Assembly (NCBI GenBank): GCA_004154925.1
Contig: QJNS01000086.1
Coordinates: 132,361 to 196,360, forward strand
Direction: 5' to 3'
DNA: 64,000 nt
DNA from: Monosporascus cannonballus
Taxonomy: Eukaryota; Ascomycota; Sordariomycetes; Xylariales
The notes under the pieces: model-generated
Seen by the model: only the letters and a program-made list of their open reading frames with translations
Databases searched by the model: none
Told to the model about the DNA's origin: nothing
Position numbers and translations under genes: made by a program
Shown here: in pieces, positions 60,020 to 64,000 of the stretch
Layout: the number at the start of each line of letters is the position of its first letter
How positions within the stretch are numbered: position 1 is the first letter of the stretch

Positions 60020-61502
60020 TCACGCCTTGAGAATCTTGACCAGCTCAGCAACGATGGCATCTCCTGCTTCTGTGGTGCTCGTGCTGCCGCCCATGTCCTT
60101 GGTTCTCAGCCCGGCGTCAATGGCGGCGCGAACCGCGTCCTCGACGATTTTAGCCTCGTGGGCGAGATTCAGAGAGTACCGGAACATCATGGCCACGGAT
60201 AGGATGGTGCCAATGGGATTCTGGAAATGATGTCAGCTCTGTACTTGCAGCGAATGGATAGGAATCGCCCGAAACGGGGTCTTGACGCACGACAATCCCT
60301 TTCCCTGATATGTCCGGCGCGCTACCTGTCATCTGCGTTAGCGATATCTACATGAGCGCCCGAGTGAAGGATAGAAGTCTCACCATGAATCGGTTCACAG
60401 ATGGAAGGCACTGCAGAGCCCGGAATCCCGCAGAGACTCGCGCTCGGGAGAAGCCCTATGCTTCCAGCTATGGCGCTCGCCTCGTCGCTAAGAATATCCC
60501 CTGAAAACTCATTAGCTAAATCGCCTTTGAGGTGGACGAGGGGCCTCGCTCACCTGCCAAGTTTGGCGCTATTATAACGCCATTCAGCTGCGTCGGGTTC
60601 TTGACCATGATCATGGCCGCGCTGTCAATAAGCTGATGCTCGACCTTCAGATCGGGGAACTCATTTTTGTAGACCTCCTCAACCACACGACGCCAGAGTC
60701 TGCTTGTCGCCAGCACGTTCGCCTTATCCAGCGAGATGACCCGCGAGTCTCCCCTAGTCCTAGCTAGGTAGCCGCCCAGCCGCGCGATACGCTCGATTTC
60801 TGATTTCGTGTAAACAGTAGTGTCGAACGCATTAAGCCCATCGTACTCTTTTCGCTCTCCGAAATACAAGCCTGAGGTTAACTCCCGGACTAACATGATG
60901 TCGGTGCCGCGGCAGAGGGACGCCTTCAGGGGAGAGGACTCGACGAGGGCGTCGGAGGCGAAGAAGCAGGGACGGAGGTTTCCATAGGCGCACATCTCAC
61001 TGCGTAGCTTTAGGAGGCCCTGCTCCGGGCGGACGGCGCCGGTGCCCCATTTAGGGCCGCCGACGGCGCCGAGGAGCACGGCGTCGGCGGCTTTGGCGGC
61101 GTTGAGGGCCTCGTCTGTGAGGGGGGTGCCGGTCTGGTCGATGGAGCACTGGGGAGAAACGCCGAGGTTAGCAAGAGACTTCTCTCGTGCATGTCTTTGG
61201 GCCCGTGTGATCCGTCGTCGGGGGACGACTTACCCCTCCGAGCAGGTGGTCCTGCAGATTGAATTTGCCAGCAGTCGGGCTCAGCTCCTCGACCGTCTTG
61301 ATTACCTGAATCCTGCGTCAGACGTGCTCAACTGCAGGTCGCAAATACCAGACTCGTACCTTGATTGCCTCAGCAATAACCTGTCAAATAACCAAAGTCA
61401 GCCTCTCTCCGTCCAGAGTCAAGGGTGGGAAGCTCGGGGGTAGTCAGTCACCTCTGGGCCGCAGTGGTCGCCCGCAAAAATAACAATGTTGTGTTCCGCC
61501 AT
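60020..61502 (-). CDS. leu2: 3-isopropylmalate dehydrogenase
   Basis: Seven exons on the minus strand: 61452-61502, 61360-61380, 61234-61305, 60554-61148, 60384-60500, 60291-60325 and 60020-60220. All introns are GT-AG, 53-85 bp. They give 363 aa, the usual length for fungal IPMDH, with no stop. Exon 2 is a 21-nt microexon (VIAEAIK). The enzyme oxidatively decarboxylates 3-isopropylmalate with NAD+ in leucine synthesis. Key sequence: N-terminal [12 protein letters not shown], substrate-site [11 protein letters not shown] (Tyr143), SLDKANVL (Lys190), metal-binding Asp223, Asp248 and Asp252 ([13 protein letters not shown]), and the dinucleotide motif [15 protein letters not shown] split by introns 5 and 6. 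Its place in a repeat-rich region suggests it could be a paralogue, for instance for secondary metabolism, rather than the housekeeping gene; this is inference. No cluster genes were seen beside it. Confidence 0.93.
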
Positions 61503-62670
61503 GATTGCAATACTTGTCCAACGGAGTTCGTCCAAAGAAGGGTCGGTCTTGTGTGACGAAGCACGAGAATGAGTCGAAGACGAGGTGGGAGGTGGGAGGT
61601 CCGATGGAGAAAGTCAGGAGTTTAGAGTTATGACGAAGGAGGCTTGCGTTTCTTCAAAGACGGACGTGTTCGTATCAACCTAACCAATAAGCAAAGATGT
61701 TCCAAAAATGAGCAATGAGGGATATCGTAGGAAGGGAGATTGGAAAAGGAATTGAAGAATATATTCGACAAGATACATGGCAGAGCGAAGTCGGGGACGG
61801 CTTGTTCGTCCGAAACGGCATGCTTTCGCTGGCAGCGCAACTCGCCCCCCGCCCCTGCCAAGTTGGAGGAGAACCCCACCCACCTGCCGAGATCGGAAAG
61901 AGAGGAAGCTTCAGCCGGCTTCAACCCGCTTCAATCCAAGGAAGGGACGAAGGTGATGTACAAAGCAGGAGCACATGAAGGCAATATGGATGCATATGAT
62001 CTCATACATATACATATGGCCGTAACGTTCCTCGATCGGCCTGTTGGATACGGATACGGAGATACACTTGTTCATAGATGTCACCTCGGTCTCAGTTTGT
62101 CGATGCAACACTCCTCCCCACTTCACATTACATCCGATATTACATCCGAAGGCAAGCTTCAAGAGTCGCCCTCTTAAGCACCAGGTATCACCTCTGTGAA
62201 CCACATGAATGGCTTTCGCCGGTTACCTACCAGCTGCCAGCCCTGCTCCCCTGCAGCACCGTCCTCCTGGCGGTGTCGTCTTGTCGCAGGTCCTTCCAGT
62301 ACGTCGGCGCTTTTGCGGCAGTGGTGACTCGTAGCGGCCGTAGAGGCTCGTATCGGCGGTTCACAAAGCTTTTTCGGAGGTCATGGACAGCTTACGGAGC
62401 GCGGTAAGTGTCTCGCTAGCGGTCTGGCATCTTACCAGCGGGCTTGAAGCGTGTCGAGAGGGCTGGCAGCGGGTGAGAAACTCAACATCGAGCGAAGATC
62501 GTAACGTGTCGCATTCGATTCTGTCAGGGCGCTAGAGGGTGTCGACATCCGTAAGCGTATCAGCGAAAAAGTTGTCGCGAGGGCGGCGGACAGCGCGCTG
62601 TAAGATGTAGGAGGAAAAAAAAAATAGCGCTCAGGATGGCGTCGACGTGAGTAAGAATTGCCTGCCGCTT
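61503..62670. other. Upstream region of the IPMDH gene, no other gene supported
   Basis: Balanced-GC DNA. Open frames of 65-145 codons occur on both strands (for example 61740-62177) but overlap each other and lack motifs. No clear CCGGNNCCGG Leu3-type site was noticed near the start codon. Confidence 0.5.
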
Positions 62671-62677
62671 ACATAAT

Positions 62678-62735
62678 GGTGACGGTCACCTGGTTACTCT
62701 AACACAGTGTTAAAGCGCTGTGACAGTCACTGCGC
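62678..62735. repeat. Three consecutive palindromes
   Basis: Three near-perfect palindromes follow each other in 58 bp: GGTGAC-G-GTCACC (62678-62690), TAACAC-A-GTGTTA (62700-62712) and GCGCTGTGAC-A-GTCACTGCGC (62715-62735, one mismatched pair). All have a single central base. The GTGAC/GTCAC half-site recurs in two of them. This could be a protein-binding array or the remains of an inverted-repeat element. Confidence 0.6.
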
Positions 62736-63125
62736 CCTTACGAAAAACGGGCCCCTCCTAGGTAGCCAAGCGGTGAACAAAAAAAAGCAAGACCGCAAAA
62801 TGTACCTACGAAAACAGAATTATTTTGCAGTAATTAAAAATAATCTGAATACTTAAGACTATTAAAATAAAAAATACTAACAGATAGTAAATTAACCTAA
62901 GAGTTTTTCTATTTATTTATTTAAAAATTATTAAATAGCTTTAAGGTATAAAAAATCTTATTTTAGTTGTTAACTTCATATTAATCTACCTGCTCTAGTG
63001 TATCCTTCTATATTTGCTAGTGTCGTTGGTGGGGCTTACTTTTGCGGTCTCGGTATTTTTGTGCGCCGCTTGATAGCTTACAGTAGGGTGAGAGAGGAAC
63101 TACCCACCGAAAATTACCCACGGCT
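62736..63125. other. AT-rich to mixed sequence without features
   Basis: AT-rich from about 62810 to 62980, then balanced to 63125. No gene or repeat was recognised. Confidence 0.5.
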
Positions 63126-63265
63126 CACGAATACCTGCGGGTAATACCAAGGACACATGGATGACCCATGGGTCCTTGGCGCAAATCAGAATTACTCGCG
63201 GGTACCTAATAGATCCTTAACATTACCCGCGGGTACCTAATAAATAATACCAAGGACCTATTAAG
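63126..63265. repeat. Short repeat cluster with GCGGGTA units and a hairpin
   Basis: Three GCGGGTA units occur (63137, 63195 and 63230 region), the last two as CGCGGGTACCTAATA. CCAAGGAC at 63147-63154 and GTCCTTGG at 63172-63179 form a perfect 8-bp stem, extended by CATGG/CCATG inside. ACCAAGGACCTATTAAG repeats part of it at 63250. It looks like the remains of an inverted-repeat or MITE-type insertion at the edge of AT-rich DNA. Confidence 0.5.
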
Positions 63266-64000
63266 AATTTATAATTATTTATCAGTAAAATTTATAAATT
63301 TTAAACGTATTAAAAAAATAAAAAAATTATTTAAAATAATTATTATATGATAAAAATAATATTTATTATTTTAGGCGAAATAAATCATACCGTAAATTTA
63401 TTTTTTTTTTTGAAAAAAATTTGAAATAATTTAAAATAATTATTATATATAATAAATTAAATGTATTATAACTAATTATTTTTACAAATTTAACCTAATA
63501 AAAAAAGAGAAAATTATTTACGTTATGGCTAATAAATTAATATTATAACTGCCTTTAATTGAAATTATTCCTAGTTTTTTTACAAAATTTTTTTACTTAT
63601 ATAAAATTTAAAGCTTATATTACTAAATACGGCAAAAATAACTTTAACATAAACGTAGCTAATAATATTAAACCTTTTTTAAAAACCTTATTTAATAAAT
63701 TTTTCAAAACGTTTTTTACGCCTTTAATTAATACGTTAACTTTAAAATCCGATTAATTTTCATTATTTCTATATATTTAAAATTATTTTTGTTTAAATCT
63801 TTTAATATAATTAAAACCTTATTTCATAATTTCCTGTAATATGTTTATAATAAAAAAAGGATTCGAACGTTAAAGGCAAGCTTTAGAAATAAAGTTATAG
63901 AATTTCGTATCGAAATAACGTATAAAATAATTTTCTTTAGCCTTATTACGCTAGGTTATAAAGCTGATAACCTTTAATAATAAAATACCGTATAATTTTA
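63266..64000. other. AT-rich sequence without features
   Basis: AT-rich to the window end. A 65-codon open frame (63559-63756) is lysine- and phenylalanine-rich in the way expected of random AT-rich DNA. Confidence 0.6.

Noticed and set aside
59685..60230. 181-codon plus-strand open frame rich in Ser, Phe and Pro
   Set aside because: It is produced by the pyrimidine-rich tandem repeat and the antisense of IPMDH exon 7, and has no ATG at its start.
60516..61079. 187-aa minus-strand open frame as a complete protein
   Set aside because: It is the longest exon of the IPMDH gene read through into intron 4; the true protein needs seven exons.
1..64000. CRISPR array, bacterial operon or phage content
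   Set aside because: No regularly spaced identical short repeats, no Shine-Dalgarno-type gene packing, and the genes have spliceosomal introns; the sequence is fungal.
1..64000. Telomeric repeat tract
   Set aside because: No TTAGGG or CCCTAA array was seen despite the subtelomere-like repeat density.

Overview
The window looks like an AT-rich, repeat-packed stretch of a filamentous ascomycete genome (Pezizomycotina, perhaps Sordariomycetes). Three things suggest this: short GT-AG introns of 53 to 144 bp in the intact genes, fungal gene families (AA9 LPMO, an IPMDH with six small introns, an RTA1-like membrane protein), and long AT-rich blocks whose transposons carry dense C-to-T and G-to-A changes, as left by repeat-induced point mutation (RIP). 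Mid-GC islands of 2 to 8 kb hold the few genes.

Layout. 1-3170: 5' part of a minus-strand Ty3/gypsy chromovirus (family A, copy A1). 3171-5620: island with an intact secreted AA9 polysaccharide monooxygenase. 5621-11085: RIP-degraded DNA with a PIF/Harbinger transposase relic and a complete pogo/Fot1-like element with 48-bp terminal inverted repeats and a TA target duplication. 11086-14480: island with one large broken gene. 14481-14878: a pair of LTR-like repeats. 15678-23025: complete gypsy element B1 with 150-bp LTRs and target duplication GTTGC. 23364-30070: complete chromovirus A2 with target duplication AAAAG. 31728-31934: solo LTR of family C. 33961-41750: island with a small secreted barwin/expansin-like protein, a degenerate ankyrin gene, a MITE-like repeat and a broken RTA1-like gene. 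42802-42934 and 43203-43620: two more solo LTR-like insertions with perfect 5-bp duplications. 45496-52328: chromovirus A3 on the plus strand, with a 120-bp mini-element nested in its 3' LTR. 53135-53341: second family C solo LTR. 54676-55152: a 477-bp TRIM-like element with two 124-bp LTRs. 55355-55826: 3' end of a second B element, joined to the 5' half of A4 (55827-59276), which carries a second copy of the mini-element. 59277-62680: island with an intact 3-isopropylmalate dehydrogenase gene. After this come palindromic repeats and more AT-rich DNA.

The genes do not form a pathway. The intact ones are an AA9 LPMO, a barwin-like secreted protein and an IPMDH; the others are decayed. AA9 and a small barwin-fold protein beside young LTR elements fit the repeat-rich compartment of a plant-associated fungus. 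No CRISPR array, rRNA or credible complete tRNA gene was seen. The most distinctive content is a set of very short LTR-like elements. Several have exact 5-bp target duplications, and two families carry a central perfect hairpin.
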